From assembly GCA_963575745.1 (NCBI GenBank), contig CAUYUJ010002704.1, forward strand, positions 1 to 32,500: a stretch of 32,500 bases of DNA. Direction: 5' to 3'. The notes beneath the pieces were generated by a model. That model was not told the DNA's origin. It did no database searches and was given only the letters and a program-made list of their open reading frames with translations. Both the position numbers and the translations under genes were made by a program. Below, piece after piece: positions 8,565 to 18,500 of the stretch. The stretch is from Prorocentrum cordatum. Taxonomy: Eukaryota; Sar; Dinophyceae; Prorocentrales; Prorocentraceae. Positions within the stretch are counted from its first letter, which is position 1. Each line of letters starts with the position of its first letter.

Positions 8565-11500
8565 TTAGCGCGGGGCTCCAGGCGGAGCGCCGCGGAGCGA
8601 TGACAGCATAGCATGGAGGGTGAGTGGCGGCGCAGCACCATCGGGCGGGGGTGTTAGCAGCTCGGCGAAGGCACGACCGGCGCGGTGGAGGCGCTGGAGC
8701 AAAGGGCCTTGACGGGCTTGGGCAGCGGCAAGGTCGGCGGCGAGAGCTGCGCACCTCTGCTGGAGAGCGGCCATAGACTGGGACAGCTCGGCTTCGCGGT
8801 CGGTGCGGGGCGGCTGCTCTGTGCCCGCGGCCGCCGGCCTCGCGGCGGGGACGAGGTCATCGGTGCGCCTGGCCAGGTGGTGGACCAGCGCGGTGCGGCG
8901 GTCCGTGCGCTGGCGGCCGTCGCCGTGGCGAGGCGACTGGAGGGTGTCGCGCGGTCCCAGGGCTGAAGCCGCTGGGGCCACGCCCCCTGAGGACGGAGGA
9001 GCCGCAGCCTCGCAGCCTGCAACAGTAGGAGCGTGGACGGGGCGCGACGGCCTGACTGGCTCAGTGCCCTGCGGGGGGGCTGAAGCCGCCCCCGCGGGCT
9101 GGCGCTGGTGGGGGGACGGGGTTGGTGGCACGGAGGGGCCAATCATGATGCCGTGCGAGGGCTCAGAGGTCGGCCGCGTGACCGGGTGGCGACTCGATGA
9201 AGCGGCATCGTCGGCAGCGTGGGGTGTCGGCGGGACGTCGTCTATGCTGCCACCCAATCCGAGGGGATCATAAAAGTCCTCGTCGGCGTCTTGGAGGTGA
9301 GCGACGTCATCATGTGGGTGCGGTGCCGCTCTCGGTGGCGGAGTCGAGGTGGGCGTCGTGCGGATGCCCGACGGGGCAAGGTTGGCGCTGGCTGGCCCGT
9401 CGTCCAGGAAGTCTAGTCCCCCGCCGAAGCCGAACGGGTCGTCCTCCTGTTCGTCGTACATCGCCCGTTGGGCCTCGGCCCAGAGCTCGTCCGGGTTCTG
9501 CGGGATGTCTGGTCCAGCCGCGGGTGGTGCCTGGTCCGACAGCAGGGGGTTCGGTTCCATTTTGCTGAGTTCAGCCGCTGTAAACCCAGCCCTGCGGTGT
9601 GGGAGCGGCAGAGTACGGTGTCTGCGCTCGTAGATGGCGACAGCGACCCCGTGAAGCACGGTCGCTTGGCGATGTCGTGTTTTGGCAGCTTCAACGATGT
9701 CGTCGGGGAGGTTGTGCGTGCGTGCCGCCGCTGTGGCAAGGGCGTCGGCCTGACGGTTGAACTCCTCCGCGATGGGCCCGATGAGCCCAAGGTCGATGCC
9801 CAGGTCTCCCAGGTGGCTGGCGACTTTTTCGACGCGAAACATGTCGGGCTTGGCCATGACACATCGGTGAATCATTGCCCAGAGCTCCGCGTGCGTGCCC
9901 TGCGGCGCTGGATGTCCGTCGATGATGCTTTGGAACCCATCGACCACCGCCTGGTTGTCCACGAAGACGTGCACGGGCCGTTCGGCACACGCCGTAAGGT
10001 GGACGATGGCAAGGGTCTCCGCAACCTGGGCGTTCTGCGTTAGGCCGTGAACGCGTGCACTGTAGTTCATGCGGTGGTCGATGCCGTAGTAGACGCCGTA
10101 GCCCGCTCGTGCTAGGAGTGGGATGGCTTGGTTGGTGCACGCACCGTCCGTGGCAGCATAGACCCATGTCCATCCAGCGTCGTTGTCAAGGTAGGTGGTG
10201 TAGGTGTCCTGGGCTGAAGCCGCAGGATCACCCTCAGGGGAGGGCCGCGGAATGGGCTGTGGCAGCGGGTCCCTCGCGAGGTCGGCCTGCAGGTCGAGGA
10301 GGGCTGGGTCTTCGTCGAAGAGCCCGCAGTGTCTTGTGTGCGGCGGAAGACGGGCCCACTGGTCGTCACTGATGAGGGTGGTGAGAGGAACTCTTTCTCG
10401 GGCCCAGCACTTACAGTCGCGGACAGTGTGCTCCTGAGTTTCCTCTTCCTCGTCGCAGAAGCGGCACATGGGGCTGGGGTCTGCCGACGTGTTGGATCGG
10501 GATCGTCGCTGTTGGGTGTGGTCCCCGCCCGACAAGTAGTTCAGGAGGAGCGCCAGCTGCCAGGCAGTGCATTTGGCTGCTCCTTTGGTTCGCGCGAGCC
10601 ACGTGCTGGCGAAGAGGTCAAGGCCCTGTCTGACCGAGGCGAGGTAGCCAAGGTCGTGTCGCCGTGGCTTGATCTTCCGCAGAAATGCCCTGCGTTGTGA
10701 GGCCCGCAGCATGTGCAGGAAGGCGTTTTGGGGTAGATTCAGCCAGCTGATCGGGCAGCCCCAGTCATCGTACATGATGCCAAATGTGGGCCAGGTCCAT
10801 CGGAGCTGCTGGAGCGACTGGACGAGTCGCCCGACGGGTCCTCCACCAAACAGGGTCTGGACGTGGTGTTGGAGGTCTCTGGCGAGCCCGCAGAGTGTGA
10901 CGTCGCGGTTAACCTGACGCCGCAGGCACAGGAATGCTTCACGCTGCGTGATGGCGTCGATCTCAAGGGCGTGTCCCGGCACGCACACGGCCATGAGAGT
11001 CCAGAACTCGACCCACTTGTTCCCCTTGGGGCGGATAGCCGCCTTGAGGGCGTGGTTGTAGGCAGTCTTGGCTGGGCCTGATGGTGCTTGGATGTCGGTG
11101 CCCGTGGTGCAGACGCTGGCGGCCAGGGATCGGGCGTGCCGCGCCTTGATAAGCATCGGCGACGGGAGCTTGCCAATGCGCGGCAGGCGGATAGTCGCCC
11201 TCCGCACACGGGCGTCTGCGGTGGCCGTGAGGTTAAGCGCGGCTGGAGCCGGCGCTGCCTCGGCGTTGATGTAACTCCCGACGAGCTTGAAGGAATCGAC
11301 CACTCGGAGGGGGCGATCCGCCAGTGTGAGCTGGGTGACGGCGGCGTGCAGCTCATCGGTGAGCGCCCACCCTGCCACTTTACCAGGGTGAATGCGTTGA
11401 CCGGAGAATCGGTCAAACTTGGCGGTTTCGTCGAGAGATTTCTGCAGCTCAGGAGCGGTGTGGGTAGTGGAGTTGCTGTCGTCAACGAAAGTAGTGCTGA

Positions 11501-14500
11501 GTGATCGAGGAACGTATCGGTGCTGCCTCTTTGTCCACACGCACATGAGCAGCTTGATGTCATCCAGGGACCACGAGCTGCCCTGGAGGTGACCGTTTGT
11601 CCTGGCCAGGTCCCTGGAGTACGCTCCGTTCATGCGGATGTAGCGTTTGTGGTGTCTGTAGAAGTTTCGGCGGACAGTAACGATGTCTTGTGGGCACCCC
11701 GCGTGCAGCGCAAGGTTTAGACAGATGTCCGTGATGAGGTAGTCGAAGCACTTCTGTCGGTCAAGGGCTGCTCCAGCTAAGGGGAGGAGTAAAGTCCTGG
11801 CGTGTTCGATGCGCAGGGCGAGAGAAGTGCTGACATCCCCAATGGTGGCTTTGGGAACGGCGCCGAAGCTCGTGGCATGGGTCCATCCTTGCCGCCAGGT
11901 CGTGAGGCTACGGTAGGCCGGCGCCTCCCACGCATACATCCACACGGAAAGAACCGAGAGAAGCCGTTGGTCCGTCGGGAGTTCCCCTCGGCCTTTTCGG
12001 AGGCACGGGTTTGGCACGTGCAGGAGGGGCTCGGGGATGGTGCCAGTGCGTTGCATAGCACGTAAGACGCTGGCGAAGAGGCGAAGGATGTCGTCGGGTA
12101 ACTCCTTTGCCTCCTTGGTCGTCCAGCCGTCGAGTCCCCCCGCGCGGCGCGGTGAACGGGTGCGAATGAAGTGGATGAGTTGGTCGTCGGTAAGGTGGAA
12201 GGGGGCTGCTGGTGATGGCGTAGGCAGCTCTTGGCGGTATTCGTCGTAGAAGTCCGCCCACGTCGGCATAGCTTCGGCGTCATGGCCCGCGCGAGCGCGG
12301 TACGTGCCCAGGATGGGCTCCCAGGTGTCGACCATGAGCTTGAGCATGTCTTTGGTGTTGGCAACGATAGCGTTGGCGGGGAGGGCGTCGGGAACCTGGG
12401 CTGGTAGTGGGCCACGAATGGGGCCGTCGTCGTTGTCCGTGTCGGGCGAGCTACCGTCGCCGGGGCTGAAGCCGCCGGCGTCGGTGTCGGCGTCACTGTC
12501 GTCCGTGCTAGCTTGGTCAGGGTTGAAGGCGGTGATGTCGCAGTGGAGCTGTGCATCGTCGGGAGTGGTAGGCGTGCGGAGATACGCCGTGGGCGAGCAG
12601 TCGGCAGCCCGTGCGTATATGGCCGCCTTTCGCCCGCTTGGCTCGCGGACGCCCTCAGACCAGATCTTGATGCGTTCAGCTTTGGCTCGGTTTGCACGTC
12701 GCGCCAGCTCCGAGTCTAGATTTTGGATCAGACGATCGAGCTGCTCTCCGCGTGGCGCTGGCACGTCGGGGGTCCAGGCGTCAGGAAAAGCCAGGAGGGC
12801 CGTGGGGCGCAGCTTGCGGCAGAGAAGGCGGGCCGCGGCCCACGTGCAGTCGATGCGTTGCGCCAGGTGCGGCGGGATAGCACGGCAGTCTATATGATGG
12901 TGCAGTCCGATGAAGCGAAGCTCGCAAAGTTGCCGATGGAGCTTGCGAAGGCGGTTCATGTGAATCGTGGAAGCTCCGTAGGTGGGAAAGGCGCGGGGGA
13001 CGGCGGGTCGCTCCTCGAACGTGGGTGTGAGCCCGTGCATGGTAGGGGCCTTCTTTTTTGGGTGGTCTGGCGGTGGGGGCGGCAGGTCCCGCAGCCGGGT
13101 GAGATGGTACTCATGGCTGGCCTCGTTTGCCAGGGCGAACATGCGTTCCACATCGTCGCGTGCGTCAGCCTGCTCCATGCGGTCGTGGTATCGTCCGGCG
13201 ATGTGGGTCCCTAGTGCCTGGAGTTCGTGGTCCTCATGAGCTCCGTCGTTTGGAGGGTATGGCGTGGGGGCCAAAAGGCGTGGGGCCGTGTGATCGAGGC
13301 GGCTTAGGTCGAGTGTGACCTGCAGGCCAACATGGGACTTCGCTGGCAAGTCACGCAGATAGCAGAAGTCGGTGACAAGGGATCGCGCAGCTTGGTTGGC
13401 GATGACATAGTCGATGCGCGAAGTGCGGGGGCACTTGGTGACGCGGTCCCAGTCAGGGATATTGCCATATGTGTGCATGGTGTGGTCTGGTGTGCCTTCA
13501 GCGACGTTGGACCATCCGTGCTGCATCATGTGCAGCAGGTGTGGATTGTCGTCGATGTTCGTGTTGGCGTCCATACAAATGAAATACGGGGCTGAGCCGA
13601 CCCTCGCGGCGGCGCAATCAGCAAGCCGAAATATATCGGTGCTGTCCCCTCCAGCGACCCCGTAGAGGCTCGCAGTGTAGATCCCAGCGGGACCGTGGTT
13701 GTTTCGTCGCCGCCTGCGGCGGTGCTGGGTGCAGAGCGGGAGGAAGACCTCGTGCCATCGTTTCTTGGCCTTGAGGGTGGCGATACAGGTCGCAATGTCG
13801 TCGACGGTGGAGTCGACGATGGCGTCCTTAGAGAGGATGGCAACCCCGCCCGAGGCGCCGGTGTTGCCCTCGACCGTGTGGTCCGTGCCACCGTGAGCAG
13901 CTTTGCGCTGGGCACGCGCCAGGTCCAGGTCAGGTCCCAGACTGGCCTGGTATCCTCCGTGGTGTGGATTGGCGGCGTTGGTGGCGATGGCTTGCCTGGT
14001 AGGCTTGGCATGACGGGTCTCCTGCAGCGCTATGACTGCGGCGTTGTGGTCGACACCTAGGGCGGTAATGGTTGGCCAGTTCGCTGGAAGACTCGTGATG
14101 TTGAGGCTGACGAGGTGGATGGAGCGACCTGGCCCATCTCCGTCGGTGGAGCTGGGGTTAGCACGCCCCGCACGGTGGAGGGCGGCCTGGCCGTCACCCA
14201 GGTAGGAGGCTTGGCCACAGTAGGAGCTCATGGCGTCGCAGCAGATTGGCTTGGACGGGGCTGAAGCCGCCGTCGGGCCAAAAGTGTAGGCAAGGCATGG
14301 TCGACGCTGCGCCGGGGGGGGTTCATAAACATCGGCAAAACTGCCTCGAAAAAACCTCCTCACTCCTGTACCGTGGGGGGCGGAGGGAGGAAAGGTGAGA
14401 CGGCAGCAGGGGGAGAGGGAGGCGACTCCTCGATCCATCCTGCCGAGCGCAAGAGCAAAAGCAAACCAGCGGCGGCAGCGCGGCGCGGCAGCGGCGCAGC

Positions 14501-15509
14501 GCGCGCGCGAATACTGCGCACGCGACACCGCTGGTCCGTCCCGCGGCGGCGCGCCCGCCCCGTCAGTGCCGTGATGAGCAGCATCAGCTGGAACAGCTTG
14601 TTCGTGTGCGCCCTCCGCGCTCGCCTCGGGCGGTGGGCCCTGTGGCTGCGGCGGCGCACGCCCTGCCAGCGCGTCAGCCACTAGCTGGGCGTGGCGAGCG
14701 GCGCGGTCGGTGGCCTGGCGCTGAGCCTCGTCCATGCCCGCTGCCGTGAGGCTCGCGTTGCGGACAGGGCTGACTCCACGCGGGGCCGCCGCTGCCGCGG
14801 CAGCGGCAGAGGTGGCGGGGGCGCCGCCGTGGCTCTGAGGAGACAGCGGTGAGCCGCCGCCGAAGCCCGCCGCGAGGTCCTTGACGGAGTACTTGTGCTT
14901 GAAGGGGTCGAAGGTCGGCGCCTCGTCGGGGGCGACGACGCGGGTGGGCGGTGGCAGCTCCTGGTCCGTGGACGGCGTCGGCTCGAGGTCGACCTCGTTA
15001 GGGTCTTTGGCGCCGGCACCGAAACGTGGCACCACCTCGGGGGCTTGGGCGTCAGCCTGAGTCTCGCGGGGCGGCGAGCTCGTGGAACTCCCAGGGGGCT
15101 TGCGCGAGCGGTGGCGGCTGCTGGGCCGGCTGCACGGGACGCGCCCGCCCGTGTGGCGGTCACGTGGCGAGGCCGCCTGGGCGTTGGCGCGCGCAGAGTC
15201 CGCCCTGCTCGGGGAGCGGATCGGCGCTGCGCTGGGTGCTGGGCTGGGCGGGCGGGAGCCGCCTGTGCCGCCCGCCGCCGAGGCTGCAGCCTGGTCAGGG
15301 TCGGCGGCGTCAGGCCGGGGGCTGACGCGGTGGGCACTACCCTCGCTGTGCCGCGGGGAGGCGCTGTGGTGTGCCTGGGTGTGCGTGAGGACGAGCGGGA
15401 CGAGCGGCTGCCGCTCGCGCTCAGGGGGGGCGGGCTTTGCCTGGGCAGGGCGCTGCGCTGCGGCCACGTTTGGCGGGGGCGTGTGTTGGCGCGGTTGCCA
15501 GGCGCGCAC
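8565..15509 (-). CDS. Replicase: APE endonuclease, reverse transcriptase, RNase H
   Basis: This frame of 2314 codons copies the element into new sites by nicking DNA and reverse transcribing. Residues about 465-735 are the endonuclease: N470, QE (E497), D647 in CMDANTN, D700 in SRIDY and H726; the Asp usually before the last His is Ser. Residues about 1100-1450 are the reverse transcriptase: D1250 in LDRQKCFD and FVDD at 1341-1344. A C-C-H-C knuckle starts at C1682. RNase H follows with D1788, E1831, D1851 and D1922. The tail has two acidic DP(F/L)G(F/L)GG motifs and a coiled coil at about 2237-2285. The frame starts with GTG and its first ATG is codon 259 (14735), although earlier codons look coding. 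It therefore probably continues the 14681-18961 frame through a -1 shift between about 16.0 and 15.0 kb. Confidence 0.9.
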   Translation of the reverse strand: MRAWQPRQHTPPPNVAAAQRPAQAKPAPPERERQPLVPLVLTHTQAHHSASPRHSEGSAHRVSPRPDAADPDQAAASAAGGTGGSRPPSPAPSAAPIRSPSRADSARANAQAASPRDRHTGGRVPCSRPSSRHRSRKPPGSSTSSPPRETQADAQAPEVVPRFGAGAKDPNEVDLEPTPSTDQELPPPTRVVAPDEAPTFDPFKHKYSVKDLAAGFGGGSPLSPQSHGGAPATSAAAAAAAAPRGVSPVRNASLTAAGMDEAQRQATDRAARHAQLVADALAGRAPPQPQGPPPEASAEGAHEQAVPADAAHHGTDGAGAPPRDGPAVSRAQYSRARCAAAAPRCRRWFAFALALGRMDRGVASLSPCCRLTFPPSAPHGTGVRRFFRGSFADVYEPPPAQRRPCLAYTFGPTAASAPSKPICCDAMSSYCGQASYLGDGQAALHRAGRANPSSTDGDGPGRSIHLVSLNITSLPANWPTITALGVDHNAAVIALQETRHAKPTRQAIATNAANPHHGGYQASLGPDLDLARAQRKAAHGGTDHTVEGNTGASGGVAILSKDAIVDSTVDDIATCIATLKAKKRWHEVFLPLCTQHRRRRRRNNHGPAGIYTASLYGVAGGDSTDIFRLADCAAARVGSAPYFICMDANTNIDDNPHLLHMMQHGWSNVAEGTPDHTMHTYGNIPDWDRVTKCPRTSRIDYVIANQAARSLVTDFCYLRDLPAKSHVGLQVTLDLSRLDHTAPRLLAPTPYPPNDGAHEDHELQALGTHIAGRYHDRMEQADARDDVERMFALANEASHEYHLTRLRDLPPPPPDHPKKKAPTMHGLTPTFEERPAVPRAFPTYGASTIHMNRLRKLHRQLCELRFIGLHHHIDCRAIPPHLAQRIDCTWAAARLLCRKLRPTALLAFPDAWTPDVPAPRGEQLDRLIQNLDSELARRANRAKAERIKIWSEGVREPSGRKAAIYARAADCSPTAYLRTPTTPDDAQLHCDITAFNPDQASTDDSDADTDAGGFSPGDGSSPDTDNDDGPIRGPLPAQVPDALPANAIVANTKDMLKLMVDTWEPILGTYRARAGHDAEAMPTWADFYDEYRQELPTPSPAAPFHLTDDQLIHFIRTRSPRRAGGLDGWTTKEAKELPDDILRLFASVLRAMQRTGTIPEPLLHVPNPCLRKGRGELPTDQRLLSVLSVWMYAWEAPAYRSLTTWRQGWTHATSFGAVPKATIGDVSTSLALRIEHARTLLLPLAGAALDRQKCFDYLITDICLNLALHAGCPQDIVTVRRNFYRHHKRYIRMNGAYSRDLARTNGHLQGSSWSLDDIKLLMCVWTKRQHRYVPRSLSTTFVDDSNSTTHTAPELQKSLDETAKFDRFSGQRIHPGKVAGWALTDELHAAVTQLTLADRPLRVVDSFKLVGSYINAEAAPAPAALNLTATADARVRRATIRLPRIGKLPSPMLIKARHARSLAASVCTTGTDIQAPSGPAKTAYNHALKAAIRPKGNKWVEFWTLMAVCVPGHALEIDAITQREAFLCLRRQVNRDVTLCGLARDLQHHVQTLFGGGPVGRLVQSLQQLRWTWPTFGIMYDDWGCPISWLNLPQNAFLHMLRASQRRAFLRKIKPRRHDLGYLASVRQGLDLFASTWLARTKGAAKCTAWQLALLLNYLSGGDHTQQRRSRSNTSADPSPMCRFCDEEEETQEHTVRDCKCWARERVPLTTLISDDQWARLPPHTRHCGLFDEDPALLDLQADLARDPLPQPIPRPSPEGDPAASAQDTYTTYLDNDAGWTWVYAATDGACTNQAIPLLARAGYGVYYGIDHRMNYSARVHGLTQNAQVAETLAIVHLTACAERPVHVFVDNQAVVDGFQSIIDGHPAPQGTHAELWAMIHRCVMAKPDMFRVEKVASHLGDLGIDLGLIGPIAEEFNRQADALATAAARTHNLPDDIVEAAKTRHRQATVLHGVAVAIYERRHRTLPLPHRRAGFTAAELSKMEPNPLLSDQAPPAAGPDIPQNPDELWAEAQRAMYDEQEDDPFGFGGGLDFLDDGPASANLAPSGIRTTPTSTPPPRAAPHPHDDVAHLQDADEDFYDPLGLGGSIDDVPPTPHAADDAASSSRHPVTRPTSEPSHGIMIGPSVPPTPSPHQRQPAGAASAPPQGTEPVRPSRPVHAPTVAGCEAAAPPSSGGVAPAASALGPRDTLQSPRHGDGRQRTDRRTALVHHLARRTDDLVPAARPAAAGTEQPPRTDREAELSQSMAALQQRCAALAADLAAAQARQGPLLQRLHRAGRAFAELLTPPPDGAAPPLTLHAMLSSLRGAPPGAPR
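8956..8976 (-). repeat. Linker hairpin H1
   Basis: Stem CCCAG/CTGGG around GGCTGAAGCC on the plus strand, with the usual unpaired G after the core. Read as AASA in the replicase tail. Confidence 0.75.
9067..9099 (-). repeat. Linker hairpin H2
   Basis: Ten-pair outer stem (CCCTGCGGGGG against CCCCCGCGGG) around GGCTGAAGCC with the unpaired G. Read as AASA in the replicase tail. Confidence 0.8.
10207..10227 (-). repeat. Linker hairpin H3
   Basis: Stem TCCTG/CAGGA around GGCTGAAGCC with the unpaired G. It lies between the zinc knuckle and RNase H, read as AASA. Confidence 0.8.
12458..12480 (-). repeat. Linker hairpin H4
   Basis: Stem CGCCGG/CCGGCG around GGCTGAAGCC with the unpaired G. It lies in the linker between endonuclease and reverse transcriptase, read as GGFSPG. 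Confidence 0.85.
14254..14274 (-). repeat. Linker hairpin H5
   Basis: Stem GACGG/CCGTC around GGCTGAAGCC with the unpaired G. It lies upstream of the endonuclease domain, read as AASA. Confidence 0.85.
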
Positions 15510-18500
15510 GTTCGCCTCGCGCCATCCTGCGGGGCGCCCTGTCCTGCCGCGGCTTGGCGCAGCCCCCTGGGCTGAAGCCGCAGGGGGTGCCGCTGCGGAC
15601 TGGTTGCTGGCGGTGCTGTCGTGGCGGCCTGGGTAATGGCCCCAGGCACGCGTGGACCCTGGCGCGGGCGAGGTGGCCCGTGGGGGAGCCTGCCGAGTGC
15701 GCGCGGGTAGCCGACGACCGCTGGGTGCACCCTGGCGTGGGGGACGTGGCCGTAGCTGGAGGCGGCTGCCCCTGCCGCCGCGGGCCTGGCACCAATGGGG
15801 CCACGGTGGTAGGCGGCGCCCCCGCCGTACACCGCTCTGTCGCCTGTCGGGACGCGCGCGGGAGAGCGGTTGCGTGGCGTGCTCGGCTGACCTGCGTCGC
15901 GTTGGTCGCGCTGCTGGGTGCGCTGCTGGTGCTGCTGGTAGCGCTGCTGGTCGGCTCTCGAGAGCGGGCGGGTGTCGGGGAGGATGGGCGGCACGTCGGG
16001 CCGCCGCCAGCCCTGGTAGACGTGCTCGAAGGCATGGTCTGGGTAAGTCTCCCCGTCAGGTGAGTAGCGCCGTACATGCTCCACGAAGTCAATGCTCTGC
16101 GGCTCGGGGAGCACCGTGATGTTCACAGCCCGCTGGTGCGCTGGTCCATAGAGACAGAAGCTACCACGGTTGCTGCGGTCGTGGTTCAACTCGGCTTCGG
16201 TCGTGGCACGACTCGCCATGGCATCACAGAGGCGCATGTCGTAGTCGAGAGCTTGAGGCCCAGGGCCGCCCTCGGCATCCCAGTACAGTACCACATCCCG
16301 CCAGCGCGTGCGGGTAGTGTGGATGCGCTCGGCGATAGACTCGCAGACGGTCCTGACTGTGACACGATCCCTGTACATGTTGGTGATGGCTAGGGAGTAA
16401 GGTCGGCGCACCGCTTTGTTGAAGATGAAATCCTCCTTGAGGGCCTGGTGCGGGCCGAAGAGCACGTAGCCTTCCTTCCACAGCGGTTGGTCGGGAGACG
16501 GGTCTTCAGGCATCCCCGTCCCTGTGAACCCTGGTGGCCGCCTCGTGCCGTCGGGCAATCCCTGCTTGGGGACGCGACGCGGCCTCGGTGGTAGATACCA
16601 TTGGCCCTGGTATCCTGCTTGGCCTGGTTGCGGAGGCTCCCCCCCGGGGCCTGAAGGCGCTCGGGGGGGCTCCATGAGGTCGTGCTGGGCTGGCGCGTTG
16701 CCGTATTGGCGGGCGAGGATGTGCGGAGGCATCCCTGTGGCACGGACGTCGAACAGGCTGTGCGGACGAGGCGGATGCGGGCATCTGCTGGAGAGGCAGC
16801 ATGTGTCGGCGGCCCTGTCGTCGGTGCTGTACACGCACGTCCAGCTGTTGCAAGAGTAGTCCGTGGACCAGTCCATAGGTGCACGCAGTCCGCTGAGGGA
16901 GCAGTCCGGGCACGTCGGTTGGCCCGAGGTGCCGAGCTGCGTGTTGCGGCGGGCAGCACAATACTGGCAGCATTGGAATCGGCACTGTAGGCAAATCCAG
17001 CGTCCTGGTAGGGGCGGGAACGCTTGCTCGTCGGTGACTGCGTCGTCTGGGTGGGGTCGGGGTCGATCCCACAAAGGCCAGACGTCGGCGAACCAGGACT
17101 GGCCTGTAGTGCGGACCGCCTCCGCGGGGAGGCGAGCGTCGTCAGCATGGCGCTCGATCCACTGGGGCCCCAGGTCCGCTGCGATCATGACCGTGCGCCA
17201 AGTGTCGTCCGCCTTGACGTGGACTTGGGTCGGTGCCCAGAGCCTGGTGGTGGTGTCGCCGTGGTCGTGGTGAAGGATGACCCAGCCATCGCGACCCGCA
17301 ACCGCAGGGTCAGTAACGCGGTGGCCCACAACGGTCGCCCCCCACGGTAGGTAGGCGCCATCGTGATGCTCGCCTGGGTCGAGCCAGACCTCGACGCCAG
17401 GGGCGTTCACACGGGACCGCACATCGCGGACGTGGAAGGCGAGGACGTGGTAGGCGGTCGGCTCCTCTTCCGTCTCGATGTGCTCCCACGTATCGATGTC
17501 GCTGCTGTCAGAGGCGGAGTTGCCGCCGCTCTGCCGTGACGAACGTGAGGCGGAGCGCCGTGAGCGAGCATGGCCTCGGGCGAGGGCGGCGGCCGCGCTG
17601 ATAAGGGACGGCGCACGGCGGTCGTCGGCTCCCGATGCCGTCGGTGAGCGGTCTGGACTGTGTCCCGAGGCGGCACCTGGCTGAGAGGTGTGCGATGGGC
17701 CAGACGCGGCCCCAGGGCTGGAGCCGCTGGGGCGCGGCGCTCGTACGTCAGACTGCCACCGCTCGGGTACAGCCTGGGCCGTGGCAGTGTACACCAGGTC
17801 GATCAGTGGCTGCGGGTCCAGCTGGAGCTTGCGAAGCGAGGCACGCGGACGGGGCTGGTTGGGGTCGGCCCTGGTGGCTGCTTCGGTGTCGTAGTGCTGT
17901 GTAGCCCATGCTCGCGCTGCCTCTGGCGAGTATAGTGCCTGCGGCGGTGGCCACGCTGCCGCGGTGTCCAGCCGGCGCCAGGTCTTTGCCTCCTGGTCGC
18001 GGGCTTCAGCCGCCTCGCGGAGGTCTGGGTGATCGAAGCCGGCAATGTGGAGGGCGTGCGTGCAGTCGCCCATGCCACAGGTGTGCGGGAGGGCACGGCA
18101 CCTGGAGGCAGCTTCGGTGGGGGCACACCAGTCCATGCGGATGAGGAGGCCCAGGACCCGTGGGTAGATGAGGCGCGCTCCGTGAGCCTCCCCGTTCACG
18201 AAGTTGTGCCAGTTCTCACCGCGCGGCGGTTTGGTAGCCTCGCACATCCAGAGCGCGATGGGTCCCCAGGCGAGGGTGTCGTCTTCGAGGCTGCGGGGCG
18301 GGTGAGGCGGCACCGCGTACCACGCGGCCAGCGACGGGTGCACACCCACGTACGCGCGGCCGACATTTGTGGCGGTTCGGCCCTTCGCTTCACGGCGGGG
18401 GCCCGGCAGGAGGTGACCTCCGTTGAAAGCGAGACGGGCCGCAAGGTCGCCGCGGGTCCCGTGCCAGAAGACCGTGGGCGTGTCAGTGGTAGGAGCACGG

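Noticed and set aside
14681-15500. C-terminal third of the 14681-18961 frame as real protein
   Set aside because: It is Arg/Pro/Ser-rich and overlaps the replicase frame, whose translation there (for example DPNEVDLEPTPSTDQELPPP) looks more like protein.
17998-18020. GGGCTTCAGCC in the opposite orientation as a sixteenth hairpin
   Set aside because: The flanking bases are not complementary in either register; only the core matches.
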